From assembly GCA_014529385.2 (NCBI GenBank), contig CM043963.1:98283912-98347911 (forward strand): a stretch of 64,000 nucleotides of DNA. The letters run 5' to 3'. This document shows positions 33,893 through 44,733 of this stretch, piece by piece. The notes beneath the pieces are model-generated. The model was not told where the DNA came from, made no database searches, and saw only the letters and a list, made by a program, of their open reading frames with translations. Position 1 is the first letter of the stretch; each line of letters opens with the position of its first letter. The DNA comes from Adiantum capillus-veneris (lineage: Eukaryota > Streptophyta > Polypodiopsida > Polypodiales > Pteridaceae). A program made the position numbers and the translations under genes.

Positions 33893-34105
33893 GTTAATAT
33901 AAGAGTGGGTGATTGAAGTTTCCATGAAGTGTTTAGAGAACAATGGTAGATAGATAATATGTATTTTGATGCTAAATGTTTCCTATTGAGGAGTTAATAT
34001 AAGGGTGGATGATTGAAGTCTCCATGTGGAATGCTTGAGGTGTTTAGGGACAATAATAAAATAGATGATATGTAATTTGATGTTAAATGTTTTCTATTAT
34101 GATTT
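33893..34105 (+). repeat. Tandem duplication of a ~100-bp unit
   Basis: GTTAATATAAG(A/G)GTGG(G/A)TGATTGAAGT recurs at 33893 and 33992, with shared downstream AAATGTTT(C/T)CTATT. No coding content. Confidence 0.8.
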
Positions 34106-35800
34106 AAGTTCTATATGGAGTCTTGATGGATTTTTCTCGAAAAATTTTGCTCGGAGTTTGAAATTCCCCTTTGTTAGTAATAAACATTAAATTGTAATAT
34201 AATTAAATGCATAAACAGTAGTGAAGGTCAAAAACTAAACAAGTTTAGGGTCGCTAATTTAACGGTTGAAAGGCACTAGAGGTCAACTATTAATACCATG
34301 GGCAAGCTTCTTAATTTTCTCCGGTCAATTAAGTTGTTTAATCGCGAGAGCCAAGTATTTCATGTCCGAGGGCTGACTAGAGGCTATACCTAGAAGACCT
34401 TGTAGTTAAGCTACGATAAAAGGAATTGCTCATGAAATCATTGCCTGACTTATTTCCTTTTCTTTGACCCCCCAAAGTCTTTTCCCAGTGATTCAATTTT
34501 GATGTGTGTGCTTATTTCGTATGCCTTGGGTTTTTTGCTTTTCAAGGAAAAGCGCCCACATTGGGAACCTCTAGGGCTCTAGTACCATAGGCAATACATG
34601 TGAGTGAAGTACCAAATCAAGCTGAGATTCTCTTCCGGCTTAAGATTTTACATTGTGGCACTTTGATTTTTTTGTTTGTTTGTCATTTCCAACATTTTTA
34701 TTTTGTAACTTTGGGGGGTCATATAACACTATTACCCTCCCCAGGCTCATCTCATTAGTAAATTCCCTTTATAATACTTAAGCTAAAGGTCAATAGGGAC
34801 TAAGCCCACTAGAAAGCCCTAGTACATTTCACACAATGCTGCTTAAATCAGACTAAGAACCTAAGTAACCATTGATTATTAGGAATGCATTCCCCATGGT
34901 ATTAAGAGAAGATCTCTAACGCCTAGCTTGGTCGAGCTAGCTTAGTCGGAGTGCTTGATTTTTAAACCTAGACAAGTGATTATGACAAAAAATTACATTG
35001 AATTTAATGTTTGATACTAAGAAAATGCGCTGAATATTATGCTATCAATCACAATTAAAGCAGACAAACATGGATGCAAAAAAGATAAGGGGCAATGCTA
35101 ATGGACAAGCAACACCTGTTTGTGTTGATGATCACGCTTGATTTGAAAGGTGGACGAGAGAAAGATTCCATGAAGGTCCAAATCCTAACAACAGCAACAC
35201 GTTCCTATACACACTAGGAAACACAAAGAATACCTCTAGGAGGCACATCAATGGGAAGAAAGAACCTTGCTAATCACTTAACTCTAAAACCAAAACACTC
35301 CTATCGTGCTAATCTTACCTGCCCTCCATCACTCGAGTGATGAGGATCAAAGGTGTTTGATGACATAGGTTTCTATTTTAGTGTACCGGATGTGAATGTG
35401 TAGGTCTGATCAATGTTTTGACTTTTATTCTGCATACTCGTTTGCTAATTGCTTTTGCTCTTTACTTTTTTTTTTCTTTTTTGTTAGTATAAGGCTTTAT
35501 ATATACATTCCCTAAGATTGGTGATTGAGAGGTCAGGAAAAGAAGGGTAAGAGGGAAATAATTTAATAGGTTGACGTGAATGAAGACTTTCCCCCTTCCT
35601 TGGGTAGGCCATACTGTTTGAAATATGTTCGTCACCCTTTGAAACCAATTGTTTCAGTTGGTAATAGGTGAGGATTTTTGCTAGTAGTTTTCTATTACCT
35701 TAGGTGCCTCATCGAGTTGCAAGGGTGGTAAGGTACTCTCCCAAGATCGAACTTGAAGTGGTTCATAAGGTGATTCTTGAACACTGGGAGGTGTGGATTC
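34106..35800. other. Non-coding stretch with one short inverted pair
   Basis: No supported gene in about 1.7 kb. GACCCCCCAAAGT (34466-34478) and its exact reverse complement ACTTTGGGGGGTC (34708-34720) bound a 255-base segment. Flanking target duplications are not seen. Confidence 0.4.
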
Positions 35801-35810
35801 CTTTGTAGCT

Positions 35811-36300
35811 TTATGGAGGTCCACTATTGTAGGTGGAGGCTATGGAGAAGCTTTTACCTCTATGGATGCATCTTTTGATGTTGATCCTTTCTTGTGTTTC
35901 TATGTGTAAGTACAAGGATTTAGAAGCATAACTTGTGTTTTTTAATAGGTGGATGGAGCGCACTATAGCACCACCGGATGTACTAAATTGAGTTATGTTT
36001 GTCGATTCCATGTGGGTTCCAGTGGTAGAAGCAAGTCTAGGTGGCATACATGTTATGCAAAACTTCTTTGGGGAGAAGGATATAAGCCATTGTGTGCTAA
36101 CCATTTTTTCTATTGTTATAAGGTCATGCAATAGAGATACACATATTTTACATTTCCCTAATGTGAACAATACCCTAAAATTTGCCTTCTTGTCTTTGCC
36201 GCAGAAAGCATTGGACTTTATGTGTGATGTACCTTTCCACACATATGAAGATAACGGGTCTAGGTGGAAGAAAGCACCAGCTTCCGTTTTATGATTTGCT
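35811..36300. other. Open frames of unknown meaning upstream of the Ulp1-like fragment
   Basis: A 143-residue minus frame (35811-36242) and a 99-residue plus frame (35995-36294) overlap. Neither carries a motif I recognise. They may include diverged exons linked to the Ulp1-like fragment. Confidence 0.25.
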
Positions 36301-36419
36301 CGATTGTAGTGCTCCGATGGATGTTATAACTTTCTTGCATAGGTACTAGCATAATTTTGTATTTGGATTTTGCATGTCAACTATGTCTTGCACTCTTACA
36401 TATGATTCATGTAGGGCTA

Positions 36420-36853
36420 TGGAGGTGCTGGGCCATGGAGCAAGCAATCCAGCAGTGAAACATGCATTGCTCGAGCCATGTAGCAACTTTGAGATTAAAG
36501 TGCTACAAGTATGATTTAAGTGTGCTCTTGTGGCTGCTTAAAAACATGGATGTCCCTGATCATGTCATGGTATTTGATGCAGGGCCCGCATCAGCCGAAT
36601 GGGATTGACTGTGGGTTCTATGTCATGGTGGCCATTAGATATATAATATACTCTTGCCTCGGTGAGAAGAGTAAGGGATGGGTATGGTTCCATAACTCCT
36701 ATGTGCTTGTCTAGTTGGTCCATGTCTCTTCTATGTGCTCTTGTGACTGCTCATGTGTTGCAGGTAATGAAGAAATGGTTTAACCATGATGACATATTGA
36801 TGCTGAGGAAAAATCTCCATGAATGGTGTCTTGAGGTTGTGGCAGAAGACTAA
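36420..36853 (+). pseudogene. Ulp1-like (C48) cysteine protease C-terminal fragment
   Basis: HQPNGIDCGFYVMVAIRYI contains the Ulp1/SUMO-protease signature: Gln (36592-36594) six residues before the Cys of DCG (36610-36612). Possible splice junctions frame it: an AG at 36582 upstream, then GTAAGGG at 36671 to TTGCAG near 36762. The downstream piece reads VMKKWFNHDDILMLRKNLHEWCLEVVAED and a stop at 36851. Upstream at 36414-36507 a plausible piece (AMEVLGHGASNPAVKHALLE) ends at a GTATGA donor. The catalytic His/Asp part is not visible. Such protease genes are often carried by plant MULE and CACTA transposons (established knowledge), so capture is likely. Confidence 0.55.
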
Positions 36854-37249
36854 GTTTACGGTTTTGTTTCTTTTTTTGTTGGGAATGCTTGTTGGAAGTG
36901 CATTGCCTTGGGATAGGCAAGTTAGTTATGAGACAAAATCTCCATGGACGGTGTCTTGAAGTTGACTAGCACTCTATGTAAACGGTATTATGAAATTGGG
37001 ACATGACAATGTGATATTACTATTACCCAATTTTTCTTGAGTCTTTGCTTGACTCTTTACCCAATCTATGTAAATGTTATTGTGAAAAATTGGGACATGA
37101 AAATGTGATATTACCTAATCTATGTAAACGGCATTATGGTATGACACTTGAGTCTCTAGTCTTTTAGGTTTACTATAAGATCTACGGTGTGTTTAGGTTT
37201 ATGACGAGTCCAAGTTTATCGCAAGGTCAAAGTGGTGAATAGTAGTGTG

Positions 37250-37437
37250 ATGTGTATAATTATTATGGCGAGGTTTAGGGTGTATCCAACAGGTTTATGG
37301 CAAGTGGTATGCATGAGGCTGCTGCCTCTTATGTGTGGTAAGTGTATAATTATTATGGTAAGGTTTAGGGTGTATCCATCAGGTTTATGACAAGTCGTAT
37401 GCATGAGGCTGCTGCCTCTTACGTGTGGTGAAGTGTC
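37250..37437 (+). repeat. Tandem duplication of a ~93-bp unit
   Basis: GTGTATAATTATTATGG and GCATGAGGCTGCTGCCTCTTA each occur twice at a spacing of about 93 bases. No coding content. Confidence 0.88.
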
Positions 37438-37589
37438 GATGAGGTTATATTTTATTTTTGGCATTATGGGGTTGAAGTTTGAATGATCTCATATGATGTG
37501 TACTTTAAGCAAGTTTTGCAAGTGTCATAGGTTAAACGGCAATTCACTTGGTTAGCAATGCAATCTGTAAGGGTGTTTGTTCAATTATT

Positions 37590-39065
37590 GCAAGGTTGTT
37601 TGTGTTCGTTCAATTATCGCAAGGTTATGGCAGTTCCGATTTATGGCAAGGTTGACCAGGTTTATGAGGTCCATCGTGTTTATGTCCAAGTCATGTTTAT
37701 TGTGAGGTCAAGGTTTATTTCCAGTCCATGTTTTATTTATGTCCAGGTTTTATGGCAAGGTCCGTGGAGTTTATGGTGAGCTCGGTCCAGGCAGGTTTAA
37801 TGTGAAGTCCATTGTTTATGTCTCTGGGTTTTATGGCAGGTCCAGGTTTATTGCAAGCTCGAGGTTTAATGCGAGTCTATGTCTAGTTGGGTTTATGGCA
37901 GTCTAGGTTTATCGCCAGCTCGGTCCATATGGGTTTATGTTCAGGTTTTATGGCGAGGTCAAGGTTTAAAGGGAGTCCATGTTTAATAAGTTTGCCAGGT
38001 TTATGGTGGCAGTCCATGTTTTATTGCGAGCTCGATCCAGGTTTATGTTCTAGGTTTTATGGCGAGTTTTATTGTGAGCTCGGTCCATGTTTATGGCGAA
38101 GTTTTATGGTTGAGGTTTAATGCGAGTCCATGTCTATGTGTCTATGTCTGGGTTTATGGCAGTCAGGTTTATCGCGAGCTTGGTCCATGTGTATGTTCAG
38201 GTTTTATGCAAACTCGGTCCCTGCTTTTATGGCGAGGTCGAGGTTTATTGCTAGTCCATGTTTATGTTTGGTTTATGGCAGTCCAGGTTTATGTTCCAAG
38301 TTTTATGCGAGGTCGAGGTTTAATGCGAGTCCATGTCTGGGTTGGTTGAGGTTTAATGCGAGCTCGATCCACAGTTTTATGGCGAGGTCATTTAATGCGA
38401 GTCCATGTTTATGTTCCAGGTTTTATGGAAAGGTTGAGGTTTAATGTGAGTCCACGTGGGTTTATGTTTGGGTTTATGGAAGTCGAGGTTTATTGTGAGC
38501 TCGGTCTATCTATATATGGCGAGGTTTTAATGCGAGTCCATGTCTTATGGCAGTCCAGGTTTATGGCGCGGTCCATGTTTATGTCTGGTTATTATGGCAG
38601 TCCAGGTTTAGTGTTAGTGCAAGCTCGATCCATGTTTAGGTTTTAATGCAAGTCCATGTTTTATGGTAGTCCAGGTTTATTGTTAGTGAGAGCTCGGTCC
38701 GAGCTTGCACTCAGTCCATGTTTATGTTGTAGGTCACAGTCTTAATGCGATTCCATGTTTTATGGCAATCCAGGTTTAGTGTTAGTGCGAGCTCGGTCTA
38801 TCTCTATATGGTGTTTATGTTCCAAATTTATGGCTCGGTCTTGTTTATGGCGAGTCGAGGTTTAATGTGAGTCCATGTTTATGTGTGGGTTTATATGGCA
38901 GTCTATGTTTATTTGCGAGCTCGGTCCATGTTTATGTTCCATGTTGAGGTTTTAATGGGAGTCCATGTTTTATGGAAGTCTAGGTTTTATGCCTTGGTCG
39001 ATGTTTAATGCGAGTCCATGTTTATGTCTGGGTATTATAACAGTCCAGGTTTAGTGTGAGGTGCG
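37590..39065 (+). repeat. Hierarchical degenerate satellite (~1.5 kb)
   Basis: The stretch is built almost wholly from a few short words: GGTTTAATGCGAGTCCATG, GGGTTTATGGCAGTCCAGG, TTATTGCGAGCTCGGTCCATG and TTCCAGGTTTTATGGCGAGG. They recur in a loose order of roughly 100 bases, with variation in each. The words look like variants of one ancestral GGTTTATGGCGAGTCCA-type unit. Related text reappears at 39400-39660. No coding content beyond repeat-derived frames. Confidence 0.85.
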
Positions 39066-39400
39066 ACACTAGCTCTTAGGAGAAGAGTAGTAGTATGATG
39101 TTGCTGGTGGTGATGGCAATAAGGGTATGAATAATAGATGAGGTGTTTGAGCATGTGTACAATTGTCACTTTAGTTAATTAATAATTAATAGATTGATTG
39201 TAAAGATAAATTTTCTTAGCCTTGATTTGTAAGTCAAAATTTCTACCAAATCCTAATTTAACTAAAAAAACTCAAACCTATACGGGCCACTTCAAAAGGA
39301 ATCAATGGTGGAAGAAAAAATGAGGGGCACATCGATTGTAAGCTGTCAGATTGGGTGACAGAGAGTTGACCCAAATTTATAAATTTGCTTCAAATTTGCA
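39066..39400. other. Non-coding stretch
   Basis: AT-rich, no gene seen. Confidence 0.45.
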
Positions 39401-39669
39401 AACCATTTCCATTCCATGTTATTATGTCTAGGTACCTATATATGGCAAGTTCATGTTTATGGTAGTCCAAGTTATGGCTCGATCCATATTTATGTTCAGG
39501 TTGAGGTTTATTGAGAGGTGTTTATTGGACGTCTAAGTTTTATGGCTTGGGTTCCTAGCTGGGCTTTATGGAAGTCCAAGTATAATTCTGGAAAATTATG
39601 TGAGTCCACGATGCGAGGTCGAGGCTTATGGAAAGTTATCTTGAGTCCAGGAACATTTGAAGTATGCAT

Positions 39670-39840
39670 TCCAAGCAATAACAATAAAACCTCAGCCATG
39701 GTTGATTGTATGCATAAACTTGCACAAGCACCAACAATAAAACCTCAGCCATGCATGGTTGATTGTATCCATAAACTCTCGAGGACCTTGTATAAACAAG
39801 CAACAACAATAAAACCTCAGTCATGCATGGTTGATCGTCA
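39670..39840 (+). repeat. Three tandem ~57-bp units
   Basis: AACAATAAAACCTCAG(C/T)CATG ... GGTTGATTGTAT(G/C)CATAAACT occurs three times. Diverged minisatellite directly after the satellite-like DNA. Confidence 0.8.
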
Positions 39841-40072
39841 TAGTCACACACGATGATAGAACCTTTGGCTGAGTTGTTGCCATCCCATAACTGCACCAGG
39901 TGGTCCATGATTTGAGCAGTAGAAGATGTAACCAAATGCTTTTGAGATAAAGGCAACAAAGCATGGCATGTATGGCAGCATATATGCAATATTCATCAAC
40001 AAGAAGAGTCTTACTACAACAATGAGGACAATAAATACGCCGCCATTTTTCGGAGCGCACATGACTTCGCCC

Positions 40073-40681
40073 TCACCGGTGTTTGTGCCTCAACGAATCT
40101 GTGAGTCTCCTAGTCTTGTTTGGTTGGGGGCTACCATCGAGTGCATCCAAAAGAGGATCAATGATACTTGATAGCCTGCCATGCCCAAGCCGTGTTTGCG
40201 TGACGTTGGCTTGAATTTGTTTAATGCTACCTCTACATGGCATGCTCGCCTTCTTTGGCTCATGGATATTTTTTAGGTTCTCCATAGAGATCTTCACTTG
40301 TCCAAGAGCTACCTCCTTTTGCACCAGTCCATGTGGACAAATTATTCGGAAGCTGTTGCAAGAACTATCCACAATAGGCAAAATTGCATGTATCATCGAA
40401 AAATGGCTTTGTAGTATTAGGCGCACTCCATATAGATGCTTGCATTGGGAGGACCAATCTGGGCAATCACAATAGGAGGACTGTAAACTCACGTGATACC
40501 AAGTGTCCGAAGACATGCTCTGAATCTTGAATAGCAATATAGATTCGTTCACCACCTGAAAAGTAGATGGATTAGACTCATATCGTTGAAATAACTTCTC
40601 CCCACCAGCTAGTGCTTTGGTTGCACTCTTGCTTGAGCCATACACATCAAAACGTTTAGAGTACACTATTGACATACACAC
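40073..40681 (-). pseudogene. SWIM zinc-finger C-terminal part of MULE transposase
   Basis: A 202-residue minus frame with YCDCPDWSSQCKHLYGV, a SWIM finger (C-x-C-x6-C-x-H), near residue 70. It is followed by a low-similarity tail with DPLLDALDGSPQPNK. Upstream text (STFQVVNESILLFKIQSMSSDTWYHVSL) fits the region before SWIM in plant MULE proteins. SWIM fingers assist DNA or protein binding of the transposase. Confidence 0.83.
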
Positions 40682-40742
40682 AATGAACTTGTTTAGGAAA
40701 AGTAGCTGATATAAAAATGCAAGAAGAATGATCAGTTCTCAC

Positions 40743-41625
40743 CTAGCTCTTGCTTTTGCTTGAAGGACTCCAATAGAGTTCCTCCCATCTAGGTTCCACT
40801 CCTTGCATCACCAACAAGTGCATGCAATAGATCCTTCCATCCAACAAGGTGTACTTGATATACTGCCTTAATCTCTCCACCAGATTTTTAGTGTCCACAT
40901 TGCCATGGGGAATAAGCACCCAAACTTTGGCCAACACTCACGCCATATACATGACTTTGAGCACCATCCGTTGGATACATAACATTGAATATTTGCATGC
41001 TCGGAGTAGTCCAATAAGAGTTTCTGAAAGAGAGCTTTGAAATCATCCTCACACTTTGAATGCATAAGGTTGCACATCATAGAGTATACTTGATCTCGCA
41101 AGTCTTTTGGCACTTGGGGCAAAAGATTATCTACCCAAGCCTTCTTGGCATGAAACCAGCAGAGCAAGACATGGCATGCAACTTGCACTCGACACCCTCC
41201 GTTGTCTTGAGCCCAACAAGCATCATAATCCCTAATGGTTCTCAAGATAACATTCAGCTCTTGAGGGCACTTATCTATTAGAATTGCATTTGGCCGAATG
41301 CTACCCATCCTTGAAATATTATGCGGATGGTCAATTCAAGGGCAATGCTCTCTTGACATGTCCTAGGGTCACATGTGCACATCATCAACCACATAGGCAA
41401 TCGGATCCCAGCCTGATTAGGCAAAACAACTGCATATAATGACAACCCATACACATTTGTCTTGAATGTGCTGTCCACAGCCCATGCATTATGTCGTGAG
41501 AAGTTGAATACACATCTCCAACATCCAACTATCTTGAATGATGATAACAAATGGCTTCTGGATGTCTTGCAATGCATTTGGATTGTATGGCTGGACATAT
41601 GCAACCTTTCAAAAGTAGCAATCAT
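40743..41625 (-). pseudogene. MULE transposase catalytic core
   Basis: Frame 41278-41625 has WAVDSTFKTNVYGLSLYAVV (first catalytic Asp in AVDSTFK) and MCTCDPRTCQESIALELTI. Frame 40868-41308 has RPNAILIDKCPQELNVIL (second Asp) and CHVLLCWFHAKKAWVDNLLP (the conserved C/H block). Frame 40743-40937 has NVDTKNLVERLRQYIKYTLL. Together these are the conserved blocks of a MULE/DDE transposase, spread over three frames. An intact enzyme would excise and insert the element. Confidence 0.85.
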
Positions 41626-41789
41626 CTACATAAGGATGCAAGGACAACATATAAAAGTGAAAATGAAACTATTGTTGTAAAAGAAGCTACCTTCCCATCA
41701 GCTTGTAGCTTCAAAGCCTCCATATACATCCCCGACCAATCATTTTTTAATGTTCGACCTAAAAGAAAATATCTTAGGTCAAGAAAATG

Positions 41790-42430
41790 CTATATAGGTT
41801 GAGAGCATAAGCAATGAAAAGTACTACCTTGAAGTCGCAAGCTATATACGAGCTGCTGGACCTCCTTTGGGATCATGAAGAATCGAAAAGTCACGCAATC
41901 TACTAGAGGAACTTGTTGCATGTGCAAGTTTTGTTTTGAGACAGACATTTTGGCAACGTGGTGAGATGTACCCACATCAAAGTAATCTTCCATGCAACAA
42001 TGAAGCACTCGTGGATGAACCGGTAGATAGTATAAGTCAAGTTGAGAGCCAGGAATATGGCCGTGATGCATAGCATGGAGAACAACAGTAACTTCATCGA
42101 CTTCTTCTTTGAATAGCTAGGAATATGGCCGTGATGCATAGCATGGAGAACAACAGTGACTTCATCGACTTCTTCTTTGAATTGCACTCGTGCCTTGAAA
42201 GGACAACCACACTTCTTTGTTTTTCTCTCTCAACGCTTGTCTCCTCCACGATGCCTTCTTGAGCCACCACGATGACAAACATAGATGACTTACCAAAAAT
42301 TACTTGGGTTGATCTTATCTTGACAAGTCTCACCTTATGATTAAGCTCAATACTCTCTAGTGCATCATTCACGTGGGCTTTATCAGTTAAAATTCTCTCA
42401 CTTGGGTTATTCTCATTAGCATTCAACTTT
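41790..42430 (-). pseudogene. N-terminal DNA-binding region of MULE transposase
   Basis: In one frame CPFKARVQFKEEVDEVTVVL and HAMHHGHIP give a C...H-x-H arrangement. It continues as DLYYLPVHPRVLHCCMEDYF, DVGTSHHVAKMSVSKQNLH and FRFFMIPKEVQQLVYSLRLQ. A direct repeat of ~60 bases with period ~65 (about 42054-42113 and 42119-42178) duplicates the HAMHHGHIP segment and shifts the frame. The zinc-type fold is inferred from residue spacing only. Confidence 0.7.
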
Positions 42431-42444
42431 CCTTCAACCTTATT

Positions 42445-42700
42445 TTACATAAGCAATTGGGGAAGGAGTGTTGGATCCTTGCTGCACACTTTGCAAGATC
42501 TAATCATGTCTCTGATAAAGGAAATAGGTATGCCATGTTTTCTAACATCTGTACACCATTTTGATTTGAAAATATCAATACTTTTTGACATGCCAAGGTG
42601 AGCCCCTTGCGGATCAATGTGACATTCTTCTATGATAGCTGCCCATTGCTCAATTGGTGCAATTTCTAGGGGAGGCATCTTCAAGAAGAGCTTGGTCGAT
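42445..42700 (-). pseudogene. H2C2-like zinc element upstream of MULE transposase
   Basis: The reading EECHIDPQGAHLGMSKSIDI, then KHGIPISFIRDMIRSCKVC, gives His-His-Cys-Cys spacing like an integrase zinc-binding module. It lies in line with the transposase frames. I recall similar segments in plant MULE proteins, but identity is inferred. Confidence 0.55.
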
Positions 42701-42810
42701 CCATCATGTTTGGGTCCTCAAATATATAGATTGTCCTTCATCCTGTTCCACCCCTACTTCTCAAAGTGTAGTCAAAATTGGGTTGCAAATTCTCTTCATA
42801 TCTCGAAGCA

Positions 42811-43250
42811 TTAGGTCGTAGCTTGCTTGATCAAAACTAAAGAAGTGGTGAGAAAGATGCAAGGATGGATTAGGAGACGGGATCCTAGGTTTGACCATGT
42901 GGATTGAGTCCCCATTTGAGGCTCCACATGGTTGCTTTTGAGGGAACTAGGCTCCAGCTTTTGATGGTCGGCACTGCTTGAGTTCCCTTCATTCAACGAA
43001 CCATTATTAAAACCCAAGGAATCCTCAGAATCCTGGCTTGAATCCGATTTAGATTCGTTGCTCACCTCTATACCCTCATTCAAATAAGGTATAGCCCCAT
43101 CCATTTTACCCTTCATGGCTTCTTCTTCCTGCCAAGTCACATTGAGATTGATGTTTTAAGAGTGTTTGATCCTCTCTTTGCCTTGCATTACCTCCTCTTC
43201 CACCCAATCTGCATTTAGGTCCATCCTTTCCCCCGTTCTTGCCAAGAACA
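42811..43250 (-). pseudogene. Acidic N-terminal region of MULE relic
   Basis: Minus frame 42811-43140 is Ser/Asp/Glu/Asn-rich (SNESKSDSSQDSEDSLGFNN). Just upstream a short frame begins MDLNADWVEEEVMQGK and is echoed by INLNVTWQEEEAMKGK inside the region, suggesting a small internal duplication. No domain is recognised. Confidence 0.4.
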
Positions 43251-43339
43251 CCCAAAAATTAGAAACCCTGCAATCACCCAAATTTGAATTCTCCTACATG
43301 CATGTCGATTTCCCACACGCCAGCGTGGATGCCTTTCAC

Positions 43340-43480
43340 CCTTTTGACCCCGTCACGTGGGCATGCCTGTTCGGGTTTAGTTTTTGCTGAGGTGGACCAC
43401 CAGGCCGGCATGCCTATCCGGGTTTAGTTCTTGCTGATGTGGATCACCATGCCAGCATGCCGTTCGGGTTTAGTTTTCAA
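43340..43480 (+). repeat. Three degenerate ~55-bp units
   Basis: GGCATGCC(T)...TTCGGGTTTAGTTTTTGCTGA(G/T)GTGGA-type units recur three times (near 43363, 43408 and 43455). Confidence 0.65.
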
Positions 43481-43734
43481 GTGGCGGACGCCCCATATCC
43501 CCCCGATAGCCGTGCACCCACTTCCCATCCCTTGATCCCATTGCCACCCCTCATTAAAGGCTGGGTGTTACTTAGTGTTGAGGTATGCCGGGCCAAATTG
43601 AGAGAGAAGGGGGACTCATCACTAATTGACACCTGACACCTCCCTAGGGAGGTGGGATCAATGGCCCACATTAGGCATCGCGAGGTGGGTGCAATCTCGA
43701 CCATCCGATCGCCGTTTGAACTAGGTGTGAACTT

Positions 43735-43900
43735 GGGAGGTATGTGCACCACACCAAATTTGGTGTGAACTTGGTGCGAACTCGACGTGAACTAAGTATG
43801 AGCTTGGTGTGAACTTGGAAGGGTATGCACACCACACCAAATTTGGTGTGAACTTAATGTGAACTCGATGTGAAGTAGGTGTGAACTAGATGTAAACTTG
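43735..43900 (+). repeat. Short degenerate GTGAACT-type repeats
   Basis: Variants of GGTGTGAACTTG recur about a dozen times, with CTCGACGTGAACTA forms between. A longer unit (CACCACACCAAATTTGGTG) appears twice near 43748 and 43830. Confidence 0.75.
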
Positions 43901-43950
43901 TCTGCGGCACCGTGATTTATAAACTTACCACACACATATCTTCCAACAAA

Positions 43951-44020
43951 CGTGTGATAGCTTAGTGGTTAGAGCTAATTCCAAGTGGGTGAGGTTAGTG
44001 GGTTCAAGCCTCGGATCTGG
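43951..44020 (+). repeat. tRNA-derived (SINE-head) sequence
   Basis: TAGCTTAGTGG (43958-43968) fits the Pol III A box consensus and GGTTCAAGCCT (44001-44011) fits the B box. AGCT...AGCT flanking the D-loop-like TTAGTGGTTAG can pair. The anticodon arm is not convincing, so this is a tRNA-derived SINE or tRNA pseudogene, not a functional tRNA. Confidence 0.55.
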
Positions 44021-44194
44021 TAAAGTGGGAATCTTTTGCATTCCCTAGGCAATCCAACGATCACAACCAACCGATGATCTTGAGCCATTGATCCCACCTC
44101 CCAAAAGGAGGTGTTAATTAGTGACGGGGAGCAGGGGGCATCATCAGCAAATGCGTTATAAAGAAATGGACCGGCGGTCCAAAGTTGAAGTGGA

Positions 44195-44290
44195 CGGATC
44201 TCGACTCATGAGAACAACTGTGCGGCGGCTGCCTAAGATTCGGACGTGGCACCTTGAGGTTGGCAGCCCGGTGAGCTAACCACGAAGGCG
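44195..44290 (-). repeat. tRNA-like remnant, minus strand
   Basis: On the minus strand GCCTTCGTGGTTAGCTCAC (A-box-like) is followed about 40 bases later by CGTCCGAATCTTAG (B-box-like). Confidence 0.35.
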
Positions 44291-44658
44291 CATGTGGCTT
44301 GTTGACACCCAAGTGAATTCACATTATAATAAAGTTGATCGTTGTCTACCCCCCTTCATGCCCTTGTTTACTTTTTGTGTATGTGTTTACTTTTTGCATC
44401 CAACGTCTGCATGCGTCTTTGGTTTTGTGCCCGCACTTCTCCGTCATTGATCCCGTTTCCCTGGCTTCATTCAATACCCCGTGTTAGATATTCTTGAGGA
44501 GGGCCACATGTTAAGCTGAAAATCGTCTCTCTTTTCTAAGAATGGGAGTGCTTAGACTGCTTGTGATCCCAAGTGCTCCTTCCCCTTTCCTGCTCTCGTC
44601 TAGTTCACACTGCCCCTTGACGAGGAGATAGTTTATAATCGAGGCATGCATGATATGA

Positions 44659-44733
44659 AATGCGATTGGGCCTCATGGTTAGATCGGTTGTCCTCTTATG
44701 GGTGGGGCAGCGTGTTCAAGTCCTCATCGCATT
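44659..44733 (+). repeat. tRNA-like sequence with complete acceptor stem
   Basis: AATGCGAT (44659-44666) and ATCGCATT (44726-44733) are exact complements, giving a tRNA-sized ~73-75-base unit. Inside are a D-loop-like CATGGTTAGATC and TGTTCAAGTCCT, a B-box-like T-arm. The anticodon and T stems do not pair well, so it is degenerate. Confidence 0.45.

Larger units (their letters stand above)
40073..43250 (-). mobile_element. MULE-type DNA transposon relic (transposase with SWIM finger)
   Basis: Minus-strand frames from about 43250 down to 40073 encode, in order, an acidic N-terminus, an H/C-type zinc element, a C2H2-like DNA-binding region, the MULE transposase core and a C-terminal SWIM zinc finger. 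Frameshifts, an internal 65-base duplication and stops break it. No terminal inverted repeats or target duplication could be recognised, so the true ends are unknown. Confidence 0.82.

Noticed and set aside
37590..39065. CRISPR-like array
   Set aside because: Units are degenerate and have no unique spacers between constant repeats, and the DNA is plant nuclear.
44659..44733. Functional tRNA gene
   Set aside because: The acceptor stem pairs, but the anticodon and T stems do not, so it is treated as a remnant.
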